From contig JAEMWC010000366.1 of NCBI GenBank assembly GCA_016490735.1, positions 515,001-579,000 on the forward strand: DNA of 64,000 nt, read 5' to 3'. Positions 24,401-37,063 of the stretch are shown in pieces. The notes beneath the pieces were generated by a model. It made no database searches. It saw nothing but the letters and a program-made list of their open reading frames with translations, and was not told the DNA's origin. The position numbers and the translations under genes are program-made. Source of the stretch: Pachyseris speciosa. Its lineage: Eukaryota > Cnidaria > Anthozoa > Scleractinia > Pachyseridae. Within the stretch, counting starts at the first letter, position 1, and each line of letters begins with the position of its first letter.

Positions 24401-26806
24401 ACGGTCAACTTTTGGTTCGCCCTGCGTGGATAACACTGACACACTAACACTATAAATGCAAATTCTAGCTAGCTGCATGTACTCTGTGGTTCTAGCTTTC
24501 TGGAAGACCTATTGTATGTAAGCACCAATGTGACCTTGTTTTATTCGACGTTCTCCTTGTTGGTTAAGATTCTGGTTTGACAGTGACAATATCATGTTGA
24601 CGCAGATGAGAATGATCAGACCATGCTATGTTATGCTGATGGATCGGCTATAAAACACTGAGCTATACATTGAATAATTTTAACAGAAAATTGACGTACG
24701 GAATCAAAGGAGTGAACATGAACTACTTACAGACGCGTGATGAGAAAAAGTGAAGCCTTTACCAGATCACTCTACTAACTGACGTCAAGCACATAAGTGA
24801 ATTTTGACATTCGACTTATCACAGCAGGTCAACTCACAATTGATGTTTGTAACCGAGTGTTTCTCGGTATCTTTTGAGTATAACTCCAGAAGTTATGTCT
24901 AACGTTTCATTCTTGTCACCCCTCAATTGAAACTGCATGAGCTGTTCGTATGAAAAATTTTGATTGACTTGTTGCTTATTTCTTATCCTATGAAAGGCAT
25001 TTCTAGTTTTAGCGTTTGGAATGCAATCCTCAACATCGCTGTTTCCATTCAAGAAGAAATAAAACTTAGCCAGCAGTTTAGGCTGGCCTTGCTGCCTATT
25101 ATTCCATTACATACGTCGGCAGCAATAATTCTCGCTATAAAAGGTGGTTATAACTTGTAGAAAACTTATACAAATACTGAGAAAGAAACTTATGGCACAT
25201 GGATCAAGGACTAAACCGGCCACGATCAACCTTCAGCAAGCAACGTTCTTTCGAACACAAGGAGAAATTGAATGATCTTTGCGAGAATTTTCAAACCGAT
25301 TAAAAGCATCCGCGCAATTGTTTGGCTAGAAAAAGCACAGATCAAGTTTGTCTTGAGAGCAATAGCGTTTTGGGCGAACATAACTCATGGCGGGGCGGGA
25401 ATTGTGCGGTTGCACTCTACTAGCAAGAAACAGTTTAAGATATGGAAGTTTTGTAGTCTCTCAATGTGTCCAATAATACATAGTATCTTAACCGAGACTT
25501 GGACGATCCTAGCAATCAAAGAACCTAATACGAGTCGTTGATTCTCCCATGTGGCTCCGAGATTGAACAAACTCACGTGTTGCTAAATCCACACTAAGCG
25601 GGCTAACGATTAATGTGTACTCTTCAGCCTCTTCGAAAAACCTCATGTACGTGTAAACCGCAAACTACACTCAATCCACAATTCTTAATTGAATGCTCAC
25701 TTTATTGAATTAGAAGTATTTCGAACGCATCCAAGTTGACAATAATAATGATGCTAAGTTTAAGGTTGCTCAGTCGTTGATGTAAATTATGTTGATGATT
25801 TGTCTACGGTATAAGGCTATAGACTACAATATTTTTTAACTAATTTTAAAAACGGGATCAAAGGAGTGAAAAGGAGAACTTACAGGCCATTGTTCTGTCT
25901 TCTGTCGACGAGAGAATTAACAAAACCTGAACGCTTTGCCGAAGATCACTACGCAAAAAAGTACTGAGCCACATGGAAATGGCGACACGTAATCACTGCA
26001 ACTTCACGTGATATTTCTATCAAGAGGGTTTTTAAGGAACGTGAGGTCACACCGCGGTAGTCAAGGGAAAAATAAAGTCACGCGCGTTTCAATGTATATA
26101 CCAGCCCCCAAATGGAATCCGAAATAGTTTTTAAAACCTTTAAAGAAGTATTTTCTCTATGTAAAAAGGCCTTTATTTCCTTCTTCAGAACTTTGGGATA
26201 ACGTCCAAACTCAGAGACGCCTTCCGATCGTGCAACGTTAGAGCAATTTTTCATTTGACCTTGAAGCAAAACAAAAACAGGAAACGAACCGTCAGATGGC
26301 AATTGAATTGGTTTAGCGAACAAAAACAAAGTTTTGCGGCTTTTAGCGAACTTGATGATTGGTCGAACGAGCAATGTTTTTATTCCTATTGATGTGTGTT
26401 CGTAAGCGGGAACGCGACTGAGGCATTGTGTGCATCAGTATTTTGACGGGAACATATTGCTTTATTGACTCTGGCGACCTCTAAAATAATAAAACAAAGT
26501 AAAAACCAAAATTCCGTAAAACCGAAATGTTACCACAGCAATTAAAGACAGAAATTTCTCGATCTACTAGCTAGGGCTTATTCTAAACATAGAACTAATA
26601 TATTAAATGCACCGTCTTTCGAATTACAAAGTGGCTTTAGCTTACTTCACTGGAAGACCACGCGAAATGTTTAATTGTGACCGTACCAGAAAAGAAAAAA
26701 AAAACCTTTGTTAATTCTTTTTATATTATGAAAGGTGTTCGTCATCGTGGTTTCAAATGATAGCTGAGTTAATCTTTTGTCTCACGATTGAGTCACAAAG
26801 ATGTGG

Positions 26807-26851
26807 ATCGCGACGTTTCGACCGCTATACTGCTGGTCTTCATCAGGCGAT
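26807..26851 (-). ncRNA. PLE hammerhead ribozyme, intact (unit 3)
   Basis: Same sequence as the unit 1 minus-strand ribozyme; all core bases are intact. Confidence 0.85.
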
Positions 26852-27159
26852 GGTGTCGACTGGCTGCGTGTGAGTATAAGAAGCACCGTGGCTGGTGGTG
26901 ATTGGTGCGTTTCGATCCTCGCTTAGGCTTTTGTTGATTGGAGGATTTCGATCCTTGTCATTCAGACTAGAAATTGTTCCCTTAGCGGTCCGCTTTGGTA
27001 CTGATCGGCTGTTGTGGTGTTTGATCGTGGGCAACCACGTTCCAGGAATTTCAATTCCACTGTCCCTGTTGATGTTGTTAGGGTGAAATCTTACGTCAAT
27101 AGCCTCTTTAACCCTACGGGTGTACCAATGTGGGTCTCGGTCATGACAAAACCATCAGT

Positions 27160-27921
27160 TATCTCTCATGAAAAGAAACACCTCTCATCGGTCCTTGTTT
27201 CCAACGGTTATCCGTTTTCGTTTGTAAAAAATCTTACGAAAACCAAGGATTAACAACCACTAAAGAACCTGAACCCGAAATTAAATCTGCTGTGGTTCTG
27301 CCATACGCCAAAGGCACATCGGAGGCTCTTCGTCGTTGCCTACAACAACAAGGCATACGGACTGTTTTCAGATCTGACACAACTCTTACATCACACCTAG
27401 TGCGACCTAAGGACATTGTCGATCCAGTAAAACAAGACGGAGTAGTCTACAAGATTCCCTGCGAATGTGGTAAGGTTTATATTGGAGAGACGGGAAGATC
27501 TATGCATGAACGGATTAAGGAATACGATAGAGACATACGGTTTGCTCGAACCCAACCCTCCGCCCTTTCAGAACATAGCAACGCGACCGGACATTATCCG
27601 CTCTGGGACGAAGTTAAATTTATTGACCGAGACCCACACTGGTACACCCGTAGGGTTAAAGAGGCTATTCACATAAGGGATAGTGGATTTGAAATTCCTG
27701 AAGCGTGGATGCCCACGATCAAACTCCACAACAGTCGATCAGTACCAAAGCGGACCGCTGAGGGAACAATTTCTATTCTGAACGACAAGGATCGAAATCC
27801 TCCAATCAACAACAGCTTAAGCGAGGATCAGTCACGCAGCCAGTCGACACCATCGCGTGATGAAGACCAGCAGTATAGCTGTCGAAACGTCGCGATCCAC
27901 ATCTTTGTGACTCAATCGTGA
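27160..27921 (+). pseudogene. PLE RT C-terminus and GIY-YIG endonuclease (unit 3)
   Basis: Same broken coding fragment; open frame 27292-27921 with YIGETGR and CxC intact, RT core missing and a stop at 27251. Confidence 0.82.
27852..27896 (+). ncRNA. PLE hammerhead ribozyme, inactivated (unit 3)
   Basis: Core reads GTGATGA, the same C3 loss as in units 1 and 2. Confidence 0.8.
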
Positions 27922-28181
27922 GACAAAAGATTAACTCAGCTATCATCCGTAATTTCTCTCAAATGATAATTTCGCTCATAATCACACAGGCAGAAACGAC
28001 TTAACAAAACTGGCTGACTCACCACCTGTAGATCTCAACGCAAGTATTTTTACTACAGCAAAAATTTTAAAACTTTTAGTGTCTGTCTATATAATCCTGG
28101 TGGCTGACGGCAATACATTTCACACCTTCGTCAGTGACAAAACTTGCTTAATCGCCTAAAACCTAATACTTTGGACGCGAA

Positions 28182-29074
28182 AGGTGTTACACAGTCAAAC
28201 CGAAATGTTGGTCTTCCATTTTACGTGGCAACTTTTTATCGTTAACGGGGTCGCCAAACTTCACTGGGCATTAATATGGAAAGACATAAGTCAGCCAATT
28301 CACGTGATTGACAACGTGACATTGAAAAGACCTTGCGGCAGTAACTTTCGGAAAAACTGCAAGCTGTTTGTTTACCACAACAAGCACAACTGGGGTTCGG
28401 AACATCAGCTTTACAATTGTTCTGTAAGAATTGAAGCGGGAACTTTGTAGCTGACTTAATACTTGATCTCATATACTTTTTGAAATAGGTGTTCAATCGA
28501 TCGAAAGGGCAAGCAAAGGGTCATTGTGTACAGTCGGTGCTTGCCTTAAATTAAAATCCGCACCAAACGTACAAAGCAGTTAAAACTGCCAAATGCAACA
28601 CTGAATACAAACGATAAATGATTATCTGAATTGTAGACAACAGGTTTGAGCATGAAGGCTGGAGCTTAAAAGATAGGAAAAAAAATCTTAGCTTAAATAG
28701 CAACTCTACCTCAGCTCAATGTCCTCTAGAGTGTACCTCTGCATTTTGTAGGCGCACCCTCTAGTGCCACCTTGCATATATAGCTCCACTAAGTTTACTC
28801 TCGGGCTATTCTGTACTTTTAGATGGATAACCGAGGGAGCCAGGATGAAAACGTGAGTATAACATGAGTCAAAGCAACGTTGATAAATGGTACAAACTAA
28901 CAATATAATATCCTTCATATAACCGTGGACCTTGTCTGTTGAGTCAACTGTACTTCAAACTCGCACCCTTCTTATTCAACTCTTGGCATCCTTTGAAAAA
29001 CTGTGAGTTCAGTTACCACAATAGAAGCCAATAACAACAAGAAAATGACGTCTGCGTACGTAAAATGGAATAAA
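28182..29074 (+). repeat. Partial young unit 4
   Basis: The near-identity to units 1-3 continues from 28182 to about 29074. Differences then appear every few tens of bases (for example AAACGGTTTT instead of AAACAGTTTT at about 29074, ACTGGCTTG, GATCTGCATC). This marks the right-hand breakpoint of the recent amplification, inside a unit. Confidence 0.85.
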
Positions 29075-31675
29075 CGGTTTTATTTTACAAAACAACATTC
29101 ACGGAACATAACACTGGCTTGCCTTCCATATTAAAATGTCTGATGATCTGCATCACTTTGATTTAACTTTTCCGTCAGTCTTACATTACAATTAACATAA
29201 AAACCTGCCTGCTGTGTATCTTTCTGTCCTGTTGTGATATTTGCATTTTCGTATCCTGCGAAATGAAAAGTATAACTTGATTTGCTCACTTACTAAAACA
29301 CGCCATTAATGACTTAAAGATCCGTTCAAACTACTCGAAGAATATTTATCTGACTACAAGGTACTTATGACACAAGGACCGATGACTAAACCATAGCTTT
29401 ATATAAGTTTAGGAATGCATCCTGCAAGGTTAGTTCACAGTTGAAGCGAGATGAATGATCACTCACCTTGCGAGCATTTGACTGCAGACCACCGTACACC
29501 TGAAGCATGGCGGCGAGTGTTTTGTTAGAAAGCATTAATCAGCTTGTTTTGCGAGCAACAGCACTTTGGGTGAGAAACGGGGCGAGCAAAATTTTCATAG
29601 TCTACTAGCAGTAAAGAGCACTTTTAGATCATGTAGACTTTGCAACCTCACAGTATGCCCATTAATGTTAAGTACCCTCGCTACCCGCAACTTCAACTAT
29701 TGCCGGTATAGTTGAAGAAATTAACATGTGTGCTTTCATGTTTGCATCGACATTTGGATAACAGATTGGTGTTTATGGTGTTCAATAACTTCCAAAGAAA
29801 GAATGAATAACTTCTGTAGCAGATCACGACTTCAGTTTCACCATGTATGAAAATCAACAAATTCGAGCAGACGTTCACGAGAAAGCAAGTTTGTAAACAT
29901 CTACGAATATTAACTGAAGACGAGCAAATGAACATTATCCAAATTTGGTGAGGAATTCGATTGCTCATCACACGTTTGATTAACAGGAACCTTCAATACC
30001 CGAGACTTACACACTACTAAGCAGTTAAACGGTTATATTTAACTTTCAATTGGAGAACTAAAGTTCAATGTCGATAGAATTTCCTCAAGGAGATAAGTAA
30101 GCTTCAGCGTGATTGCACCAAACAGGATAGGACTACATCAGTACGTTTTGAGAACGTGGATGTAATCCTAAAGTAATACCATAAATAGATTAATACATTT
30201 TGCAGTTCTTTCCTGTAAAGATATTAATTTATGGGGCAGGGGAAAAGCATAAAGTATCACCGGCAGAGCTAGGAAAACTGTTTTGTATCTCATGCTTTCC
30301 AGCTTGTGTTATTGTTAGTTAAGTTTACTTGATCATGAATGACTAATATTCTACTCTGTGGATCAAGCTCTAAATTGTGCCCACTCGTAGGAAAGCTAAC
30401 GAGCAGTATGACTCAGAATTTCCTTTTGTTGCAAGAGCAAACCATTTCTAATGTTCCTGATTCCTTGCAAACAATCAAATCGCATCAATGGTCAAGGTTC
30501 AAATGAACAATATCCATCACAAGAATATTTTATTGGAATTAAGCCGCTTATTTCTTGTGATGTAGATGGTACTTCTAGCTTTAATATTCAGTGTTTGAAG
30601 TTGCATTCCTTAACTGTTACCATTAAAGAAATATAACAAATCGAGGCCTTCTTCCTTGAGCTGCTGGTCAAAACAACCTCGGATAACACACTCAGTGTTG
30701 CTAAAAATAAATACACACCGTTCACCTGTATGAGTACAGTGAGGTCTTAGCTTTTTAGAAGATCTAAGAAGGCCGTATCTGTATATATAAACGGAAACCG
30801 CATTTCAAGAGAAATCGCTTTATTGACTCTGGTGTTCTCTAGAAATAGCAGAAAAAATCATGGTATAAAATCCCACAAAACCGAAATATTACCACAGCAA
30901 TAAACGACATAAATTTCTTGATCTCTTAGCTGGGGTTTATATCAAACTATAGAAAGAATTTTGTAAGTAATAATCGTATAAAATACACTCGCATTGCAAG
31001 TTTGTTACTTGTTTATGTACAATAATATTCAAACGGCCAAACGCTGGAAAAATGGCCTGCATTTTGAAGTCCTATTATTAGGCGATTAGTGTAGTCCCGG
31101 GCACTCGAGTGACAACTTCACGAGAATACGAATGTCAAGGACGAGCAAATAAGTACCCTTCCAAATTTTGCGAGAAATTCGAGAAGTATTCTGCAAATTT
31201 GGGAGAAATTGTCGCTTTATGAAGGGAGGCTACAGCTTTTAGGAAGACCAAAAGTTTATATCATTTTGAACCATGAGCAGTACAACTTCCTGTATGGTCT
31301 GTAACGTGAGTCATTACACATAATGTTATGTCGCACATAATTGCTGTGAAACTCACGAAATTCCAAAGTAGGTGTATCCGGATAAACTTCAAATGAAAGT
31401 TCTTTGCAATACCCTGCCAAATGCTAACTGTTAACAGTCGACTGTTAGGATTATGTTCGTAAACGCTGCCCAGTTATGGTCTTAAAATTTTTTATCCTCT
31501 TTTCTGCTCGCATTAGCTACTAGTATAGTTTACCTTTGTGGATAAAATGTGCCAGTAAAGCGTGTCCCGGAGTAGCATAAACGCTGAAGAGCTCCATTCT
31601 GTCAATTCAGTGCCAAACATTACAAAATGCCACCGCTCAGATCAAAATTATTTTTAAGTACATAGTTGCTGCTTG

Positions 31676-31677
<2 letters not shown>

Positions 31678-31715
<38 letters not shown>
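31678..31715 (+). repeat. (TTA)n microsatellite
   Basis: Uninterrupted TTA triplets inside copy D1; the matching place in the young unit (about 10600) has no such run. Confidence 0.95.
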
Positions 31716-34281
31716 TAAAAAGTATCTTTACTCTTTTTGTGGATATCATCCTCACATCTGATTATTTAAGAGGTGTGAGATACTGAGCAAAATTACTACT
31801 TTCTACTACTAATAAAAATAAAACTACAGTTATACCTGATTTTCCTATTAACAAGTGTGTCAATTCTCTCAAGCTGTCCGAGGTGTTTCAAGCTGAAGTT
31901 ATGAACAAAATTCATAAATGCGACCCTTCAAATAACTGTTCCTCAGAGTTCCTGCCTTGGCGTGCTGTACGAAGCAGTTTGAATTGAAATTACCAAGGCT
32001 CCAAGTTAAACATAATGTTTTTAATTGCGACAAGCCTATGGATACTGAACGTCAATAGAATTTCCTTACAAAGATAGGTAAACTTCAAGAAATCTGTTAT
32101 GTACTAAATACTTCCCAGCTCGGAATTGTTTGTTGCGCTTATATGATTATGAATGACTAATTGTCTAGTAGTGTCTGGAACAAAGTTTAATAAATCCTAC
32201 AGTTACCCAATCGAATGAAAGCTAATGAAGAATATTTTTCAATATTTCAATCTGTTTCTTACCGTCCGAAGTATTATGAGGTTCCATTCTGTGCAAACAA
32301 TCGTATTAACTGTCACATTTCAAATGAAAGGTATTTTATATGAGTAATTTTCATTTCAAGTTCAGCTGTTTATTTCTTGTGATTTAGATGGTACTTCTAG
32401 CTTTGATGTTTAAATGTTTGAGGATACATTCCTTAACTTTGACCATTAAGGAACGTAAACATATCGAACCCTTCTTGCTTGCCAGTGCTACAATTTAAAA
32501 CACGGTAAACTTTTGGTTCGCCCTGCGTGGATAACATTGACACACTAACACTATAAATGCAAATTCTAGCTAGCTGCATGTACCCTGTGGTTTTAGCTTT
32601 CTGGAAGACCTATTGTATGTAAGCACCAATGCGGCTTTGTTTTATTCGACGCTCTCCTTGTTGGTTTAGATCCTGGTTTGACAGTGACAATATAATGTTG
32701 ACACAGATGAGAATGATCAGACCATGCTATGTTATGCTGATGGATCGGCTATAAAACACTGGGCTATACATTGAATAATTTTAACAGAAAATTGACGTAC
32801 GGAATCAAAGGAGTGAAAATGAACTACTTACAGATGCGTGATGAGAAAAAGTGAAGCCTTTACCAGATCACTCTACTAACTGACGTCAAGCACATAGGTG
32901 AATTTTGACATTCGACATATCACAGCAGGTCAACTCACAATTGATGCTTGTAACCGAGTGTTTCTCGGTTTGTTTTGAGTATAACTTCAGAAGTTAAGTC
33001 TAACGTTTCATTCTTGTCACCCCTCAAATGAAACTGCATGAGTTGTTCCTATGAAAAATTTTGCTTGACTTGTTGTTTATTTCCTGTCATATGAAAGGCA
33101 TTTCTAGTTTTAGCGTGTGGAATGCAATCCTCAACATCGTGCGTTGTTTCCATTCAAGAAGAAATAAAACTTAGCCAGCATTTTAGGCTTGCCTTGCGGC
33201 TGCCTATTATTCCTGTACATACGTCGGCAGCAATAATTCTCGCTATAAAAGGTGGTTATAACTTGTAGAAAACTTATACAAAGACTGAGAAAGAATTTTA
33301 TGGCACGTGGATCAAGGACTAAACCGGCCACGATCAACCTTACATAAGCTTCTTACGGGGTACACAGCAAGCAACGTTCTTTCGAACACAAGGAGAAATT
33401 GAATGATCTTTGGATTTTCAAACCGATTAAAAGCATAGCCGCACAGTTGTTTGGCTAGAAAAAGCACTAATCGAGCTTGTCTTGAGAGCAATAGTATTTT
33501 GGGTGAACATAAGTGAACATAAATGGCGGGCAATTGTGAGGCTGCACTCTACTAGCAAGAACAGTTTAAGATATGGAAGTTTTGTAGTCTCTCAATGTGT
33601 CCAATAATACATAGTATCTTAACGGAGACTTGGACAATCCTAGCAATCAAAGAACCTAACACGAGTCGTTGATTCTCCCATGTGGCTCCGAGATTGAACA
33701 CACTCACGTGTTGCTAAATCCACACTAAGCGTGCTAACGATAAATGTGTACTCTTTGAACAGCATCTTGGAAAAACCTCATGTACGTGTAAGCCGCAAAC
33801 TACACTCAATCCACATTTCTTCATTGAATACTCACTTTATTGAATTAGAAGTATTTCGAATGCAACCAAGTATAATGATGCTAAGTTTAATGTTGCTCAG
33901 TCGTTGATGTAAATTATGTTGATGATTTGTCTACGGTATAAGGCTATAGACTACAATATTTTTTAACCAATTTTAAAAACGGGATCAAAGGAGGAAAATA
34001 AGAACTTACAGGCCATTGTCCTGTCTTCCGTCGACGAGAGAATTAACAAAACCTGAATGCTTTGCCGAAAATCACTACGCAAAAATGTGAGCCACATGTT
34101 AATGGCGACGCGTAATCACTGCCGACTTCACGTGATATCTCTGTCAAGAGGTTTTTACGGTACTTGAGGTCACACCGTGGTAGTCAAGGGAAAAATAAAG
34201 TCACGCGCGTTTCAATGTATATACCATCCCCCAAATGGAATCCGAAATCGTTTTCAAAACCATTTAAAGAAGTGTTTTCTC

Positions 34282-34293
34282 TATATAAAAAGG
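34282..34293 (+). promoter_or_regulatory. TATA-box-like motif in copy D1
   Basis: TATATAAAAAGG is present here and at 43000-43011 in copy D2. In the young units the same place reads TATGTAAAAAGG (for example 13309). The motif fits a strong TATA box, but no transcript or good downstream ORF is visible, so function is speculative. Confidence 0.25.
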
Positions 34294-34822
34294 CCTATAT
34301 CTCCTTCTTCAGAACTTTGCGATGACGTCTAAACTCAGAGACGCCTCGCTAGAGCAATTTTTCATTTGACCTTGAAGCAAAACAAAAACAGGAAACGAAC
34401 CCTGAAATGGCAATTGGATTGGTTTAGCGAACAAAAACAAAGTTTTGCGGCTTTTAGAGAACTTGACGATTGGTCGATAGAGCAATGTTTTTGTCCCTTT
34501 TGGGATGTGTTGGTAAGCGGGAACGCCTTGAGGCCTTGTGTGCATATTTTGACCGAAACAAATTGCTTTATTGACTCTGGCGACCTCTAAAATAATAAAA
34601 CAAAGTAAAAATCAAATCCCGTAAAAACGAAATATTACCACAGCAATTAAAGACAGAAATTTCTCGCTCTACTAGCTAGGGCTTATTCTAAACATAAAAC
34701 GAATATATTAAATGCATGGTCTTTCGCAGTACAAAGAGGTTTTAGCTTACTTCATTGGAAGACCACGCGAAATGTTTAATTTGTGACCGTACCAGAAAAG
34801 AAAAAAAAACCTTTGTTAATTC

Positions 34823-34823
<1 letters not shown>

Positions 34824-34887
<64 letters not shown>

Positions 34888-34893
34888 TTATTA
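34824..34893 (+). repeat. (TTA)n(TTTA)n compound microsatellite
   Basis: A run of TTA changes into TTTA repeats. It sits where the young units carry the PLE junction, so this AT-rich tract may mark the ancestral target or breakpoint. Confidence 0.95.
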
Positions 34894-35110
34894 AAAACTA
34901 AACTACAGATATCATATTTCGAGCATTTTCATTGGCTCATGCAGAATTGTTTATATGGAAATGGTTAATACTTGAACAAAGAGCAGTTCACAATGAAGGA
35001 GACCAAAAAACTCACTTCAAAGGGGCCGGCAGGAGATTAGTGTTATGGAAATAGCACGTTACCTGAGTGGCACGTGGTAGAATTTTCAGCTTCTAGAATT
35101 CACTATTTAT

Positions 35111-37063
35111 CTTGCCTCTACGCACAAGGAGACGATTTACTTTTCAATTGCGACCACCTATTTCTTAACAATAAATACAACGTTTGAAAGATCAATTCAA
35201 TATTTGTAAAAATATCCAAGGTGGTTTGTTGGCACAGACGGTGCTGCAACGGCACAAAGGCTGTTTATTATCCATCACCCTCATGAATAATAAAACCTTG
35301 CAAGCCTTCAATATTCTTGAATAAGAGCAACGTTTTTCTAGTCCCCCGGCCTCATGCCAAATTCCTTCGGGAATTGTAAAATCCCTCCGCCTTACATTTT
35401 CAAGTAACTTAGGAAAGCTTACGTTAAAGCTATTACTGCTAACAATGTTAAAAGGAATATTTAGTTATTAGTTCAACCAAAAACGTTACAAAAAGAAGTA
35501 ATTTACAAAAGAAAGTACAATACTAAATACCTACTAAAACTACTGTTAGAAGTCAGCACATGAAAACTCTCTCCTCCATCTCCTGTCACCTCATTTGTAA
35601 TCCATACAAGCTGCAGAGCCGCTAGAATGGAAAAGTGGTCCTGTATTCATAATTAAAAAATAGTAGTTAAGAGATTCATCTTAACTTAGGAGAGCGTCGT
35701 GAATTCAGTCCATACATAATCTTTACCAATGCAGCGGACGGATACTCCACATCTAGCAGCTCAGAATATTTTCCACAACACCACTGTCGAGACCACGATA
35801 GCAATCTTGCGTCTCCTTTAGGTAAGTCGACCACAAAGGGGTCTGACGCGAGGGATGATCTTAGGGCTCATTGTTTGTGGGACTATTCTGCTTATTCCTA
35901 TTTAGGTTTTATTAATAAGAGATTGAGTGGCATAAACCTTTCCAAAAATTAACGCATATTTTGAAAACGGAATACCTCTTGACGGAATTGACCTGAAGAC
36001 AGCGCGAAGAATAGCTTGGACTGAGCACTTCAACTTGACTTCCGGTGCCATGTCACGGGATTGGGGGGGCCGCGCACGATTTTCCCGCCGAAAGTTTTAC
36101 CAAACGCATATTGTGCGTATACCAAGTAAACTGTATTGTGGAATAGTACCCCTAAAAATGCACCCTTAAATTCGCGCTCTTCTTTGCACGTGGATTCCCG
36201 ACAATATGACGCTTATAGTTACCACGAGTACTCATCGCCAACTATTTGGTCACGACAATTCCGCGCGACTTACGTGAAGTGGCTTTTACCATTGCTCTTC
36301 TTCTTGCAGAGTGTATCAACGGGCCTCAACGGGTATCAAAGTTTGGCCATACAGAAACCGCTGAGGAAAATGACTTGCCACAAAGAAAGTAGACCGTAAA
36401 ATCAGCTTTCAAACGATGGTTTTTGCGAGAAATTTAGACAAAAGACAGCCAATTGCAAGATATCGTCATTAGAAAAAAATGTATTTTATAGTTTTAACGT
36501 GGACTTTGGTTTATCAATTTTCTACCGTTTCGCGGCAAAGAATGGACGGAGATGGAAAATCGCTCTCAGCCTCAAATTTTAATTCTGAATCTGTAGAGGG
36601 TCCACTACAGATGTCTGGTCCAACAAATGAAGTACCTAGTTCTGGAAACGATTTATGCCATGTTGATTCTTCGGATTCACGCGTTTTCGCCCTTTAAAAT
36701 ATAGGGTTTGTAGGGAATATCCCTTCGTTTTCGAGAGACAGTAGAAGGAAATGTTTTCCACTCGCGTTTTTTTCTTGTTTATATTTTAACTGATTGCTTT
36801 ACTTGTGATATCTTTATCCCGGTCCGGCAAATTGAAAAAAAATATTTCATGATTGCGAATATTTACAATTTTTCCGCGCCTTCCATACATTTCTTTATAA
36901 ACACTGATAAAATCGGCGGCCATGTTTACAGGCATTTTGTTGTGAAACCGCGTACCTACTGCAGGCGCGAGACCTGGAATTGTTGGCGATGGTAACGGTG
37001 TTTATAAAGCTAGTCCTTTAGCAACAAAAATAGGCTACTAACAATTTTGCAGAGCTGTAGGTA
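35111..37063. other. Spacer between D1 and D2, no recognised gene
   Basis: About 2 kb of AT-rich sequence with short open frames (36136-36399, 36479-36697) that show no motif I recognise. A G-rich and CpG-rich patch lies at 36055-36095. The young array has no equivalent: there the PLE replaces this spacer. Confidence 0.5.

Larger units (their letters stand above)
26757..27946. mobile_element. PLE remnant with inverted arms (unit 3)
   Basis: Third tandem counterpart of 13907-15096, with the same structure and lesions. Confidence 0.82.
21757..28181 (+). repeat. Young tandem unit 3 (6425 bp)
   Basis: Private differences from units 1 and 2 include G at about 23598 (AAGTGTGTC), T at about 24896 (GTTATGTC), T at about 25842 (TTAACTAATT), A at about 27995 (CAGAAACG) and A at about 28112 (GGCAATAC). 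They are scattered single bases, which argues against a pure copy-paste assembly error. Confidence 0.95.
29075..35110 (+). repeat. Older right copy D1 of the 6.4 kb unit
   Basis: Follows the order of the young unit (9770-13860 equivalents) with moderate divergence and small indels. It carries about 1.8 kb (29808-31617) absent from the young units: these join GAATGAATAA directly to ACATTGTAAAATGCCACCGC at about 10530. The later part (34978-35110) continues into sequence matched by 44150-44290. It lacks the PLE: at the matching point there is a (TTA)n(TTTA)n tract at 34824-34893. No intact gene is visible. Confidence 0.82.

Noticed and set aside
36055..36095. CpG-rich G run as a CpG island promoter
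   Set aside because: The patch is about 40 bp, with no ORF, TATA or splice signal downstream.
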